Source of the DNA: Desulfosudis oleivorans
GTDB taxonomy: Bacteria; Desulfobacterota; Desulfobacteria; Desulfobacterales; SURF-7
Length of the DNA: 64,000 nucleotides
Direction of reading: 5' to 3'
Assembly (NCBI GenBank): GCA_020723325.1
Contig: DYJD01000002.1
Span: 334,291 to 398,290, forward strand
Below the pieces are notes generated by a model, which was not told the DNA's origin, made no database searches, and saw nothing but the letters and a program-made list of their open reading frames with translations. Position 1 is the first letter of the stretch. Every line of letters starts with the position of its first letter. Of the stretch, positions 34,496-44,446 are shown piece after piece. The translations under genes were made by a program, and so were the position numbers.

Positions 34496-35346
34496 GTCAA
34501 TCCTTCAAAAAGGATGGGCGGGCTTGGTCTTACCTCCTTGGACCAAATCGCGGCAAAGGTTTCAAGGGATTCCTGCAAACGCGCAAAGGAAAACACTTCA
34601 AAGCAAAGCACCCCTGAAAATTGTTCCAGCAATCGGACAAGCAGCTTTAATATGGCGGCTGGCAAGTGCTCCAGGGACTGATGATCTTTGCCGTTTTCCA
34701 CCCCATGCAAATGGATGATACTGATCCGGTCCTGAAAATTTTGAAAAATGGCCCCCACATCGCCGTTGTACAACAAAATATGGCCGATATCCAGACAGAT
34801 TGAGAGATCCAAACCCTCCAGGATCGGCCTGACCCATTCCAGGGGATAATCAAGGGTCTCAACGGAAAATTTGCGGCCGGTGTTTTCCCGGTCCATGATT
34901 TGTTCAAGGCTGTTCATCATCAGGGCCTGCCAGGCATCCATTTTTGCCCGGCTGTCCACCCGGTTTTTATCCACCGGCAGATGAATTGTATAGGTGGATG
35001 GTTTTAACGGCCGGGTCAGATCGCAAATATGACGAATGATCGCCACCGCGTGCTGCCGAATGCCGGGATTCGAGGCACCAAGGTCGATATCAATCGGCAG
35101 ATGCACATGATAACCCAGATCAAATCGCTCCGAAAGATTTTGCAGTGCATTTATCTCTGCCTGGGAAGGCATTTTTTCAAAATCACCCTCAAATAAAAGC
35201 AGCTCGATTTCATCCAGATAGGGCCCTAAATGCATTACATTGGCGACATAGTCCGCCGGATATATAAAAGACGGCGCGCAAGTGCGGAATGGATAGCTTT
35301 TTTTATAAGACTTGGATAAGGTTTGCCGTACCGGATCCTTATTCAT
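34492..35346 (-). CDS. cbiR: Cobamide remodelling phosphodiesterase CbiR-like
   Basis: This is a 284-residue TIM-barrel protein of the AP-endonuclease-2/xylose isomerase superfamily. Metal ligands are suggested by YHVHLPIDIDLGAS, TIHLP, FSVETLDYP, CLDIGH, IIHLHGV and CFEVFS. The N-terminus (SYPFRTCAPSFIYPADYVAN, then LDEIELLLFEGDF) matches my memory of CbiR, which cuts the nucleotide loop of cobamides so that a different lower ligand can be installed. Its place at the end of an operon with cobD, cobS, cobU and cobA supports that. It overlaps cobD by eight bases. Confidence 0.8.
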   Translation of the reverse strand: MNKDPVRQTLSKSYKKSYPFRTCAPSFIYPADYVANVMHLGPYLDEIELLLFEGDFEKMPSQAEINALQNLSERFDLGYHVHLPIDIDLGASNPGIRQHAVAIIRHICDLTRPLKPSTYTIHLPVDKNRVDSRAKMDAWQALMMNSLEQIMDRENTGRKFSVETLDYPLEWVRPILEGLDLSICLDIGHILLYNGDVGAIFQNFQDRISIIHLHGVENGKDHQSLEHLPAAILKLLVRLLEQFSGVLCFEVFSFARLQESLETFAAIWSKEVRPSPPILFEGLT

Positions 35347-36436
35347 GCCATTCAGATCCTTTCACCGGCAGGTCGATCAATTTCTGTGCCAGCATTTGAT
35401 TCTGTTCATGGATTTTAAAAGAGAAGCGAATATCCTGTTGGGTCAAACCCTCAAAATTGGCACAATTCCGAATCAGGATTTTATGTCGGGCCAGTTCTCC
35501 ACAGACGGATTCCGCCGTCATACCCGCAGCCAATCTGGCCATGATAAAGGGTCCCTGGCCTGGAAATAGACGAATATGACTTGCGCCCTTGAACCGCTCG
35601 CCAAACCAGTTTCTTTCAGATTGGATGTATTCGCGTGTTGCCTGCACAAAACCTTCGATTTCGCGAGGGTGGAACGCAAGGTAGTCAACCGCTGCGCAGG
35701 CCAGACTGTTGACACTCCAGGGTAGGAGATACGGCGAAAATAGTTCGATTATCCCGCGGGGAGCAATTAAGAAACCGATGCGAAGCCCTGGAATTCGATA
35801 TATTTTCGAAAAGGAGTGCAGCACGATCACATTCGGCAGATTGTGCGGGATGATACTTTCCGCGTTGCCCCGGGAATGAAACGGCAGATAGGATTCATCG
35901 ATAATGAACAGGGTATTGGGAGTGGTTTGACATAGGCGGACAAGCATATCCACAGGAATGTGACTACCGGTGGGGTTGTTCGGGTTGCAAATGAAAACAG
36001 CCGCGGTTTGATCGGCCATGGCTGCGAGCTGGTCCAGATCCGGTTGAAAATTATTGGTCGCGGTTGATAATAACATGAAATAACTGCACTCATTTAATTT
36101 GCAGGCATCGGCATAATCCGCATAAGTCGGTCCGAGAATCAGGGCCTTCCGCAGGCCGAGGATACGGGGCAGGGCGTAAATGAATTGGGTGGTACCGCTG
36201 GCTGCAAGAATGCATTCCGGCTCAAGGCCCAGGCTTTCAGCCATGATTAAGCGAACTTTCAAGGCATCCACTTCCGGCAAAGCCGTGATGGTATCGATTT
36301 GATCGGCCAAGTAACCACAAAGTCCCGGCGGCGGCCCAAGCGGATTTAGATTACTGCTCATATCGATGATCTCATGCACCGGGCAATTCAATTGCCGGGC
36401 CAAATCAAAAATATTGCCGCCATGTCCTTTAATCAT
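35339..36436 (-). CDS. cobD: Threonine-phosphate decarboxylase / CobD-like aminotransferase
   Basis: This is a 365-residue class I PLP enzyme. GHGGNIFDLARQLN at the N-terminus and NLNPLGPP are typical of CobD/HisC-like enzymes. The PLP lysine is K211 in HSFSKIYRIPGLRIGF. CobD makes (R)-1-amino-2-propanol phosphate, the linker in the cobamide nucleotide loop. The operon context distinguishes it from HisC. Confidence 0.88.
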   Translation of the reverse strand: MIKGHGGNIFDLARQLNCPVHEIIDMSSNLNPLGPPPGLCGYLADQIDTITALPEVDALKVRLIMAESLGLEPECILAASGTTQFIYALPRILGLRKALILGPTYADYADACKLNECSYFMLLSTATNNFQPDLDQLAAMADQTAAVFICNPNNPTGSHIPVDMLVRLCQTTPNTLFIIDESYLPFHSRGNAESIIPHNLPNVIVLHSFSKIYRIPGLRIGFLIAPRGIIELFSPYLLPWSVNSLACAAVDYLAFHPREIEGFVQATREYIQSERNWFGERFKGASHIRLFPGQGPFIMARLAAGMTAESVCGELARHKILIRNCANFEGLTQQDIRFSFKIHEQNQMLAQKLIDLPVKGSEWHE

Positions 36437-36445
36437 TTTTCCCCC

Positions 36446-37171
36446 TTATGCCTTCCAGTGCGCAGCCAATAATAAAAAAAGCGCGGCTTCCATGAGCTCA
36501 ATTATGGCACCCAGCATATCGCCGGTTACACAACCCATGCGCCGGCGATAAAACATGAGCACGCTCATCAATACCGCGGCAAAACCGCAAACCAGCAAAA
36601 GGAGGGTCCAGCCGAGAAAAGCCGATATGACCAGCACTGGTGCAAATCCAATAAATGCCTTGAAATTCAATGGCTCCTGAAAAAATGGCCGGCCAGTGCC
36701 TTCCGCGCGGCCATAGGGCAGGTATTTAATTGCGAACAATACACCCCCACGGGCATAGGCCGGCACCAGCGCCAGTTCCAAACTGCGCTGGGCGGACAGG
36801 CCTGTTAGCCCGGCCCATTTCATGGCAAGAACCACAAGAATCGCCACCACACCCATGGCACCCATGCGGCTGTCCTTCATGATGGCCAGGGCCTTCTCCT
36901 TGGGTCGGCTTCCGTACAATCCATCGGCCGTATCGCCCAACCCGTCCAAATGCAATGCGCCGGTGATAAAGACTAAAAAAACTACATCCAAAAGGGAAGC
37001 AATCAGAGGGGGCCAAAAATATCCGATTAAAACATCAAAAAGGGCCAGCATCAAGCCCACGATCAACCCGGCCACAGGAAAGCAGGGAATCATTTTGCGG
37101 GGCTCAAATCCATCTGACCTGCCCGCCGGCAAGACCGTTAAAAAACCCATGGCGGCCATGAGTGCCTTCAT
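36446..37171 (-). CDS. cobS: Adenosylcobinamide-GDP ribazoletransferase CobS
   Basis: This is a 241-residue integral membrane protein with about six hydrophobic helices. It contains IPCFPVAGLIVG and the metal-binding HLDGLGDTADGLYG motif. CobS joins activated lower ligand to adenosylcobinamide-GDP. The start ATG 37171 overlaps the cobU stop (ATGA); an extension to 37228 is not needed. Confidence 0.93.
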   Translation of the reverse strand: MKALMAAMGFLTVLPAGRSDGFEPRKMIPCFPVAGLIVGLMLALFDVLIGYFWPPLIASLLDVVFLVFITGALHLDGLGDTADGLYGSRPKEKALAIMKDSRMGAMGVVAILVVLAMKWAGLTGLSAQRSLELALVPAYARGGVLFAIKYLPYGRAEGTGRPFFQEPLNFKAFIGFAPVLVISAFLGWTLLLLVCGFAAVLMSVLMFYRRRMGCVTGDMLGAIIELMEAALFLLLAAHWKA

Positions 37172-37710
37172 CCCCTGAGATAATCCCTTCCTGGTTTTAT
37201 TATAACCGGTATGCCCGCCGTCATCCATACCACCCTATGGGCGGCAGCGGCGATTTTCTGGTTGACCATGCCCACCAGATCACGAAATTGCCTGGCGAGG
37301 CTGTTTTCCGGAACAATTCCGCACCCGACTTCATTGGAAACCAATATCACCGGACAGGCCGCCTCCTTGAGGGCCTGGATAAGCTCTGGACAAGCTTTCA
37401 TAACATCAGCCGAATTCGCACACTTTAGCATCAGGTTGCTGACCCATAAGGTTAGACAGTCCACCAATAGAACTCCTGCCATGCGACTTTTTTCATGGAT
37501 TGTCTGGGGCAACAAATAAGGCGTTTCAAGTGTTTCCCAGTCCTGGCCGCGTTCAGTCTGATGTTTTGCCACCCTGGCCCGCATTTCATCATCCATGGGT
37601 AAGCAGGTGGCTAAAAATATCCTTGGCCCTGGATGATTTTCGGCTAGGCTCACGGCCTGAGCGCTTTTTCCGCTCCGACAACCACCCATGATTAAAGTGA
37701 TTTTTTCCAT
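37168..37710 (-). CDS. cobU: Adenosylcobinamide kinase / guanylyltransferase CobU
   Basis: The protein is 180 residues. The P-loop is MGGCRSGKS (8-16); the second motif is VDCLTLWVSNL, and NEVGCGIVPENSLARQFRDL is the CobU signature. It phosphorylates adenosylcobinamide and attaches GMP. It begins just after the cobA stop. Confidence 0.94.
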   Translation of the reverse strand: MEKITLIMGGCRSGKSAQAVSLAENHPGPRIFLATCLPMDDEMRARVAKHQTERGQDWETLETPYLLPQTIHEKSRMAGVLLVDCLTLWVSNLMLKCANSADVMKACPELIQALKEAACPVILVSNEVGCGIVPENSLARQFRDLVGMVNQKIAAAAHRVVWMTAGIPVIIKPGRDYLRG

Positions 37711-37712
37711 AG

Positions 37713-38228
37713 CTATTTCTCAATACCCACCCTGGCCGGGACCCCTTTTTGATAATAATGTTTAATCTCTTTCATTTCCGTCACCAGATCCGCCTTTTCA
37801 ATCAAATCCGGATGTGCGTTTCGGCCGGTTATGATGATTTCCAGCTCGGCCGGCTTTTCCGCAATGACTGCCAGCAACTCGTCCAGTTTAAAGAGCCCGC
37901 AGGTTACGGCCACGTTTGCTTCTTCCAGGATCAGGATATTATAGGTCCCGGAAGCCATGGCGGCCCTGATTTCTATAAGCCCTTGCCTGGCGGCCCATAG
38001 ATCCTCTTCCGCAGGCGGCCCCATAATAAAACGCCCCTTGCCGAATTGCCGCACGTGAATCAGGTCGTCAAATCGCTTCAGCGCTTTGATTTCGCTGTAA
38101 TCACCACTTTTAATGAATTGACCGATGAAAACCCGGAGACCGGCCCCGGCGGCCCGTATGGCCAAACCCAAGGCTGCCGTGGTCTTTCCTTTACCATTAC
38201 CGGTATAGACTTGGATATATCCTTTCAT
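37713..38228 (-). CDS. cobA: Cob(I)yrinic acid a,c-diamide adenosyltransferase
   Basis: The protein is 171 residues of the CobA/CobO/BtuR type. The P-loop is GNGKGKTTAALG (10-21) and LILEEANVAV supplies the second acidic motif. It adds the upper adenosyl ligand to corrinoids. It overlaps the U32 gene by four bases. Confidence 0.93.
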   Translation of the reverse strand: MKGYIQVYTGNGKGKTTAALGLAIRAAGAGLRVFIGQFIKSGDYSEIKALKRFDDLIHVRQFGKGRFIMGPPAEEDLWAARQGLIEIRAAMASGTYNILILEEANVAVTCGLFKLDELLAVIAEKPAELEIIITGRNAHPDLIEKADLVTEMKEIKHYYQKGVPARVGIEK

Positions 38229-39475
38229 GCACCACCTTCTATTCTGCGCATCAGGTCCATGGAATCATATTGGCCTGTCAAGGCAACCTCGACCCGACTG
38301 CCGGGTTGGGCAAATTCGACAACTCCGAAATGCGGGTGGATGATGGTCTCAATCCGGTCCGGCTTTGATGGAGCACCCTTGTGAACGATTTCCACCACAT
38401 CCTTTGGAAGGATTTTGTTGCGGACCTCGATTTCCGTCAAGCCGTTACCTTTTCGGCCGATGATTTTGGCAACAAAACGTCGATTGGAGGTTACCAGGCG
38501 ATTGGCCGCATTGGGCCGTATCTCTTTGGGATCTTGAAAATAAAAACCGGTACAATATTCGCGATTGCTGATGCGGTTCAACTCTTCCAGCCAGTGGGGC
38601 GCAACCCCATAGCCGTCCGGCGCAGCCATATAAGTGTCAAGGGCCTGACGGTAGACATTGATCACCGTGGATAGATAATGAATCCCCTTCATCCTGCCTT
38701 CAATCTTGAGGGCGTGAATGCCGGCCGCGACCATTTGCGGGATATGTTCGATCATGGACAAATCCCGTGAATTAAAAATGTAAGTACCGCGCTCATCCTC
38801 GGCAATGGGCATATACTGCCCCGGCCGGGTCTCTTCCATTACCGCATAATTCCAACGGCAAGGATGGGTGCAGCAACCACGATTGCTGTCGCGGCCGGTC
38901 AAATAGGTGCTCAACAGACATCTTCCGGAATAGGAAATGCACATGGCCCCATGCGCAAAAGCCTCAATTTCCACCCGGCTTTGCGCCGCGATTTCCTGGA
39001 TTTCCATCAGGGACAATTCCCTGGCCATGTTCACCCGGCGGATGCCCATTTTTTCCCAGAAGCGGACGGCACCGGCATTGGTGGTATTGGCCTGGGTGCT
39101 TAGATGAATGGGAATATGGGGAATGATTTCGAGACAGGCCAGGATGATGCCCGGATCAGCCACAATAATCCCATCCGGTTCAATTTTTCCCAGCTTTTTC
39201 AGATATTGGTTGATCAGGGATTGTTCGGCGTTGCGGGCGTAGATGTTGCAGGCCACATAAACCTTTACACCGTATCCATGGGCAAAATGAACGGCCCGTT
39301 CCATTTCAGCCAGAGTGAAATTACCGGAAAAATTGCGCAGAGAAAATTCTTTGTGCGCCAAATATACGGCATCGGCACCATAATGTACAGCTACCTCAAG
39401 TTTTTCAAAATCGCCGGCCGGCGCCAGCAACTCCACGCGTTTGCCCGGGGAGGCTATTTCCTGCTCAGTATCCAA
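38225..39475 (-). CDS. U32 family protein (TrhP/YegQ-like, tRNA hydroxylation)
   Basis: The protein is 416 residues. LLAPAGDFEKLEVAVHYGAD at the N-terminus and the cysteine cluster MCISYSGRCLLS ... RGCCTHPCRW are the U32 signature; members close to TrhP/YegQ make 5-hydroxyuridine in tRNA using prephenate and an Fe-S cluster. The start is TTG at 39475 with a G-rich site upstream; no ATG is available in frame. It overlaps cobA, so a tRNA-modification gene is joined to the cobamide operon, with no obvious functional link. Confidence 0.82.
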   Translation of the reverse strand: MDTEQEIASPGKRVELLAPAGDFEKLEVAVHYGADAVYLAHKEFSLRNFSGNFTLAEMERAVHFAHGYGVKVYVACNIYARNAEQSLINQYLKKLGKIEPDGIIVADPGIILACLEIIPHIPIHLSTQANTTNAGAVRFWEKMGIRRVNMARELSLMEIQEIAAQSRVEIEAFAHGAMCISYSGRCLLSTYLTGRDSNRGCCTHPCRWNYAVMEETRPGQYMPIAEDERGTYIFNSRDLSMIEHIPQMVAAGIHALKIEGRMKGIHYLSTVINVYRQALDTYMAAPDGYGVAPHWLEELNRISNREYCTGFYFQDPKEIRPNAANRLVTSNRRFVAKIIGRKGNGLTEIEVRNKILPKDVVEIVHKGAPSKPDRIETIIHPHFGVVEFAQPGSRVEVALTGQYDSMDLMRRIEGGA

Positions 39476-39505
39476 TGAACCCCGCCCTTATCGGCATCAC
39501 AATTT

Positions 39506-39814
39506 TCATTGCGCCGGTTCAATGGTAAAATGATGGTGCAGACGCATGACGGTAAAGACCTCATAGATGTCGGCAGGTGTATTGATTACTTTCAGTGAAC
39601 AGCCGGCCTTGGTCAACTGGTTGTGGGTGGATATCAACACACCCATCCCCAGGGAATCCACGATACGGACTCCGGTCAGGTCCACCACCACCTGTTTGGG
39701 TGATTCGGCCAGCAGTGCTTTGATTTCCTCTGAAAAGGCGGAAACCATGGAAGCAACCAAATCCCGCCCAGGTTTTATGAGAATGTGATCCTCATTTTTA
39801 ATGATTTCACTCAT
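39506..39814 (-). CDS. STAS-domain anti-sigma factor antagonist-like protein
   Basis: This is a 102-residue STAS domain. QVVVDLTGVRIVDSLGMGVL carries the phosphorylatable Ser54, as in SpoIIAA/RsbV. Such proteins are switched by a serine kinase and phosphatase; none is encoded here. It precedes the U32 gene by 30 bases and may head the same transcript. Confidence 0.88.
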   Translation of the reverse strand: MSEIIKNEDHILIKPGRDLVASMVSAFSEEIKALLAESPKQVVVDLTGVRIVDSLGMGVLISTHNQLTKAGCSLKVINTPADIYEVFTVMRLHHHFTIEPAQ

Positions 39815-39835
39815 GGTGCCATCCGCAACAAAATA

Positions 39836-39862
39836 AAGCCCGACAGGAATCTGCCGGGCTTT
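39836..39862 (-). terminator. Intrinsic terminator after the dodecin gene
   Basis: AGCCCG (39837-39842) pairs with CGGGCT (39855-39860), with additional inner pairing. On the minus strand it is followed by a T-rich stretch. It lies 50 bases after the dodecin stop and before the STAS start. Confidence 0.65.
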
Positions 39863-39911
39863 TGGGGGTTCTTACCGCTGTTTTAAAGGCCCTTGATCCC
39901 TCGGCCTTGGA

Positions 39912-40136
39912 TTACCATTTCTGGATGTCCTGCTCATATTTGATCGATAGGGTAATGCGCGCCCGGTAAGCCGTCACTTTACCATCTTCGATCTTCATGT
40001 CCAATTTGTTGACTTCGGCGATCCGCAGATTGATCAAGGTCTTGCTCGCGGTTTCCACCGCATTGCGGGCCGCCTCCTCCCATGAGGTTTTGCTTGTTCC
40101 CACCAATTCAATGATTTTGTATACACTATCCGTCAT
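39912..40136 (-). CDS. Dodecin family flavin-binding protein
   Basis: The protein is 74 residues with the full dodecin sequence pattern: VYKIIELVGTSKTSWEEAAR and LRIAEVNKLDMKIEDGKVTA. Dodecins form hollow dodecamers that store flavin or related ligands. It has its own terminator and is monocistronic. Confidence 0.93.
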   Translation of the reverse strand: MTDSVYKIIELVGTSKTSWEEAARNAVETASKTLINLRIAEVNKLDMKIEDGKVTAYRARITLSIKYEQDIQKW

Positions 40137-40246
40137 ATTTCCCCCTCATTCCCCATCCTCTTCATTCCTTTCCAAACCACATTCAGGAATGAATGGTATG
40201 GGTCGATACATGGCTTAAACCTAACTGAAATATCGTTACTTGTAAA

Positions 40247-42712
40247 CTATAAACTGTGCATCATCCGCCGATATTCATCCGAGGTCGGTATTCGGCCAAG
40301 GAAGGCACAAATTGTCGCTAGTTGGGCCGAGCCTAAATAAACATCGGCGCCATCCCCCATGCGGTTGACAAAATTACGGGTGGAAGTGGAAAAGACAACG
40401 GCCTTGTCCGCCACCCGGGCCTGATTGCCCATACAAAGAGAACAGCCCGGGATTTCCACGCGCACGCCGCTCTGTTTAAAAATATCCATGCAACCATAAG
40501 CTTCAAGGGCCTGTTCATCCATTCTTGTAGGCGGTGTAATCCACAGGCGGGCGGGCAGCTCGCGACAACCACATAGGAGCTTTGCCGCCATGCGGAAATG
40601 CTCAAGATGGGTCATGCACGAACCGATGAAAACCTCCTGGATAGAATTCCCAGCCACTTCAGAAAGCAGCCGGACATCATCCGGATCATTGGGGCAGGCA
40701 ACAATGGGTTCCTGAATCGCATCCAGGTCGATTTCAATGATCGCCGCATATTCGGCGTCGGCATCGGCCGTAAGCAGGGATGGATGCTTCAGCCAGTTTT
40801 CCATTTCCGCCATTCTTTTCTTTAAGGTCTGCCTAGCCCCGTAGCCCTGTGCAATCAGATCGTTCAGCAAAGCAAGATTGGATTTCAGAAAAGAGACCAC
40901 CGCGTCCAGATCCATTTGAATGACCCCGGCCGCCGCCGATCGCTCAGCCGAAGCATTGGTCAACTCAAATGCCTCGGCCACGGAAAGGCCTGTGAGGCCG
41001 GTCATTTCCATAATGCGGCCGGAAAATACATTGATTTTCCCGGATTTGGCCTTGGTGAGCAAACCCTGTTGCACGGCAACATAGGGAACGGCATTCACCA
41101 CATCGCGGATGGTGATGCCCGGCTGCCTTTGGCCGGAAAAGCGCACTAAAACCGACTCGGGCATATCCAGGGGCATGACCCCCATAGCTGCTCCAAAAGC
41201 CACCAGCCCGGAGCCGGCTGGAAAGCTGATCCCTATGGGAAAACGGGTGTGGGAATCGCCGCCGGTGCCCACCGTATCCGGCAGGATCATGCGGTTCAGC
41301 CAGGAATGGATGACGCCGTCCCCGGGTTTTAGCGCCACCCCGCCCCGCTGGATGAAAAAGTCCGGCAGGGTTGCGTGCATGGCTTTATCCACTGCCTTGG
41401 GGTAGGCCGCGGTGTGACAAAAGGACTGCATCACCAGGTCGGCTGAAAATTGCAGACAGGCCAATTCCGTGAGCTCATCCCGGGTCATGGGGCCGGTGGT
41501 ATCCTGGGAACCCACGCTGCTCACCACCGGTTCACAGTACACACCCGGCCGGATACCGGGAAGGCTACAAGCCCGGCCCACAATCTTTTGGGCCTGGGTA
41601 TAGCCAGCGACTTTTCTTGCGGTGACCTGTGCCTGCCGGAATATTTTCCCAGACTCCAGGCCCAGGGCCGCACGCGCCCTGGCGCAAAGATTGCGGCCGA
41701 TGATCAAGGGAATACGGCCGCCGGCCCGGATCGAATCCAGCAGAACTTCTGTTTTCAGCTTGAATGTGGCCACCGTAGCCCCTGAATCTGCCTGTACGAT
41801 TTTTCCTTCATGGGGATACAGGATGATGTGTTGCCCGGTCTCTAGTCCGGACACATCGCATTCGATGGGAAAGGCGCCGGCATCCTCCAGGGTATTGTAA
41901 AAAATAGGGGCGATTTTTCCGCCAATCACCACCCCGCCGCTCCTTTTATTGGGAACATGGTCGATGTCCCGGCCGATATGCCAAAGCACCGAATTGGTCG
42001 CCGACTTGCGGGACGAACCGGTGCCCACCACATCGCCAACGAACGCCAAGGGCAACCCCTTTTCCTGTAAGGCTGCCATGGTTTCCAAGGGCCGGCTGCA
42101 ACGGGCTTTCAACATGGCCTTGGCATGCAAGGGGATATCCGGCCGACTCCAGGCATCGGCTGCCGGCGACAGGTCATCTGTCGTGATTTCACCATCGATC
42201 TTGAAAACAGTCAGGCTGATCTGTTGCGGAACTTCAGGCTTGGCGGTGAACCATTCGGCTGCGGCCCAGGCTTCCATGACGGTGCGGGCAAAGGGATTGG
42301 CTGCGGCCTTGGACCGGATTTCCGCAAAGGCGCCGAAGACCAGCAAGGTTTTGGATAAGGCTTCGGCTGCGAAAACAGCCAGAACCGGATCATCCAGCAA
42401 GCGGATCAAGGGCGGGATATTGTAACCGCCCCGCATGGTCCCCAGCAAAAAAACAGCCTGGCGGCGGTCAATCCACGGTGAGTCTTGTAAACCAAGGGCC
42501 ACGGCGGAAAGAAATTCAGCTTTTACAGCCGCTGCCGGATCAACCCCCGGCGGCACACGTTCACTCAACAGACTGAAAAGCTTTTGGGGCTGCTCTGCTG
42601 TTTTTTGGGACAAGGCCGTGGTCAGCTCCGCAGTCTGTGCCGCGGTCAGCGGCAAGGGCGGCAGGCCTTGGGCGGCCCGCTCAGTCACATGCTTTTGATA
42701 GGCATCCAACAT
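40247..42712 (-). CDS. acnB: Aconitate hydratase B / 2-methylisocitrate dehydratase
   Basis: The protein is 821 residues, starting at ATG 42712 (GGAG nine bases upstream). The AcnB layout is clear: an N-terminal HEAT-like domain, a swivel domain (DDLSPAADAWSRPDIPLHAK), then GDGVIHSWLNRMILPDTVGT, GGDSHTRFPIG, SCMTHLEHF and CSLCMGNQARVADKAV with cluster cysteines. It interconverts citrate and isocitrate and, in this subfamily, 2-methylisocitrate. In complete-oxidising sulfate reducers it would serve the citric acid cycle. It is divergent from sat. Confidence 0.92.
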   Translation of the reverse strand: MLDAYQKHVTERAAQGLPPLPLTAAQTAELTTALSQKTAEQPQKLFSLLSERVPPGVDPAAAVKAEFLSAVALGLQDSPWIDRRQAVFLLGTMRGGYNIPPLIRLLDDPVLAVFAAEALSKTLLVFGAFAEIRSKAAANPFARTVMEAWAAAEWFTAKPEVPQQISLTVFKIDGEITTDDLSPAADAWSRPDIPLHAKAMLKARCSRPLETMAALQEKGLPLAFVGDVVGTGSSRKSATNSVLWHIGRDIDHVPNKRSGGVVIGGKIAPIFYNTLEDAGAFPIECDVSGLETGQHIILYPHEGKIVQADSGATVATFKLKTEVLLDSIRAGGRIPLIIGRNLCARARAALGLESGKIFRQAQVTARKVAGYTQAQKIVGRACSLPGIRPGVYCEPVVSSVGSQDTTGPMTRDELTELACLQFSADLVMQSFCHTAAYPKAVDKAMHATLPDFFIQRGGVALKPGDGVIHSWLNRMILPDTVGTGGDSHTRFPIGISFPAGSGLVAFGAAMGVMPLDMPESVLVRFSGQRQPGITIRDVVNAVPYVAVQQGLLTKAKSGKINVFSGRIMEMTGLTGLSVAEAFELTNASAERSAAAGVIQMDLDAVVSFLKSNLALLNDLIAQGYGARQTLKKRMAEMENWLKHPSLLTADADAEYAAIIEIDLDAIQEPIVACPNDPDDVRLLSEVAGNSIQEVFIGSCMTHLEHFRMAAKLLCGCRELPARLWITPPTRMDEQALEAYGCMDIFKQSGVRVEIPGCSLCMGNQARVADKAVVFSTSTRNFVNRMGDGADVYLGSAQLATICAFLGRIPTSDEYRRMMHSL

Positions 42713-42836
42713 TTCACTCTCCAAAAAATAATTCTAAAAATATAAAAATGGGCTTTGGGTAATCGAAAGCCGCATGAAAAGCAATGAAAAAAAACAACTC
42801 GATTTTCAAGTATTTTCAAACCGCCTCGGATTACGC

Positions 42837-42865
42837 TTGACAAAAACGATATTCCCAATTAATCT
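42837..42865 (+). promoter_or_regulatory. Putative sat promoter
   Basis: A perfect TTGACA (42837-42842) is followed 17 bases later by TAATCT (42860-42865), about 87 bases before the sat ATG. The intergenic region 42713-42951 is otherwise without features that I can name. Confidence 0.45.
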
Positions 42866-42951
42866 CCACCCTTTAATTATGAACAAGACCGAAATGATGG
42901 AATGAAAACAGCCCATCGAGAATATAAACCATCAAAAGGAGAACGAATACC

Positions 42952-44229
42952 ATGTCAAAATTAGTAGCACCCCATGGCGGTAAAGGCTTGACCATCTGCC
43001 TTCTGGAAGGCGCAGCATTGGAAGCGGAAAAGAAAAAAGCAGCCGGCCTGAAAAAGGTTGCCGTTTCCCCGCGCGTCAAAGGCGATCTGATCATGATCGG
43101 CATCGGCGGCTTCAGCCCCCTGACCGGCTTCATGACCAAAGCGGACTGGAAAAGTGTTTGCGATAAATACACCCTGACGGACGGCACTTTCTGGCCGGTA
43201 CCGGTGACCCTGGATGTTTCCCAGGCCGATGCCAATGAAATCAAGGAAGGCCAGGAAATCGCCCTGGTGGACGCCAAAAACAACGAACTTATGGCCACCA
43301 TGAAAGTCACTGAAAAATGGGCCATGAGCGAAGCTGACAAAAAATATGAATGCGAAAAAATCTTCATGGGCGAAGGCACCAAAACCGCCGATGATTTTTG
43401 GAAGATCGCCAAAAACGATCATCCCGGTGTTCAGATGGTCATGAACCAGAAGGAAGTCAACCTGGCCGGTACTGTCAAGGTTCTTTCCGAAGCCGAATAC
43501 CCCACCAAATATGCCGGCATTTATCAACGCCCGGCCGAATCCCGCAAGATTTTCGAAGAAAGAGGCTGGAGCGAGATCGCGGCCCTGCAGTTGCGCAACC
43601 CCATGCATCGTTCCCATGAATATCTGGCCAAAATTGCCGTGGAAGTCTGCGACGGCGTCTTCATTCACTCCCTGGTGGGCAACCTGAAGGCCGGCGACAT
43701 TCCTGCCGAAGTCCGGGTTAAATGCATCGACGTGCTCGTGAAAAAATATTTCATCGAAAAACACGTTGTCCAGGGCGGCTATCCTTTGGATATGCGCTAT
43801 GCCGGTCCCCGTGAAGCCTTGCTGCACGCCACTTTCCGCCAGAACTACGGCTGCTCCCGCATGATCATCGGTCGCGACCATGCCGGCGTGGGCGATTTCT
43901 ACGGCATGTTTGAAGCCCAGACCATTTTCGATAAAATTCCGACCTCTTCTGATCCGGGCAAAAACCTGCTCTGCACCCCGCTGAAGATCGACTGGACCTT
44001 CTATTGCAAGAAGTGCGACGGCATGGCCTCCCTGCGTACCTGCCCGCACGGCAAGGAAGACCGCGTTCTGCTTTCCGGCACCATGCTGCGCAAGGGCCTG
44101 TCCGAAGGCACCCCCATTGCGGACCATTTCGGCCGCGAAGAAGTCCTGGACATTCTGCGCGAATACTATGCTGGTCTGGAAGAAAAAGTCGAGATCAAGA
44201 CCCACTCTGCGGCTACCGGACAGAAATAA
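42952..44229 (+). CDS. sat: ATP sulfurylase (sulfate adenylyltransferase)
   Basis: The protein is 425 residues. The catalytic loop is [15 protein letters not shown], followed by [17 protein letters not shown] and [29 protein letters not shown] provides the zinc site seen in Sat of sulfate reducers. It activates sulfate to APS, the first step of dissimilatory sulfate reduction. AAGGAG lies 10 bases before the ATG. No aprAB or qmo genes adjoin it, and it ends in a strong terminator, so it is monocistronic. Codon choice is strongly biased to C/G-ending codons, as expected for a highly expressed gene. Confidence 0.95.
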   Translation: MSKLVAPHGGKGLTICLLEGAALEAEKKKAAGLKKVAVSPRVKGDLIMIGIGGFSPLTGFMTKADWKSVCDKYTLTDGTFWPVPVTLDVSQADANEIKEGQEIALVDAKNNELMATMKVTEKWAMSEADKKYECEKIFMGEGTKTADDFWKIAKNDHPGVQMVMNQKEVNLAGTVKVLSEAEYPTKYAGIYQRPAESRKIFEERGWSEIAALQLRNPMHRSHEYLAKIAVEVCDGVFIHSLVGNLKAGDIPAEVRVKCIDVLVKKYFIEKHVVQGGYPLDMRYAGPREALLHATFRQNYGCSRMIIGRDHAGVGDFYGMFEAQTIFDKIPTSSDPGKNLLCTPLKIDWTFYCKKCDGMASLRTCPHGKEDRVLLSGTMLRKGLSEGTPIADHFGREEVLDILREYYAGLEEKVEIKTHSAATGQK

Positions 44230-44257
44230 GCCCGTTTCCGTTTGTGGATTGCTTTTT

Positions 44258-44288
44258 AAAAGGGGAGCCCCAAAGGCTCCCCTTTTTT
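44258..44288 (+). terminator. Intrinsic terminator of sat
   Basis: AAAAGGGGAGCC (44258-44269) pairs perfectly with GGCTCCCCTTTT (44275-44286), and the T run continues to 44288. Confidence 0.9.
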
Positions 44289-44446
44289 ACGGCCTTTCCC
44301 TGCCAGGCAATATAACTTTACCCCTATCCACTAAACTTTTTCTTCCATCAGCCGGCGAATATATTTCTTGATTTCCGTTCTTGATGTCGATAAGTTGAAT
44401 AATATGGTCAAGATATCAATTTATCATTAAACGTTGGGAGGGTTCC

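Noticed and set aside
42961..44205. Long open frame on the minus strand inside sat
   Set aside because: It arises from the strong codon bias of sat; its translation is a Phe/Gly/His-rich sequence without domains.
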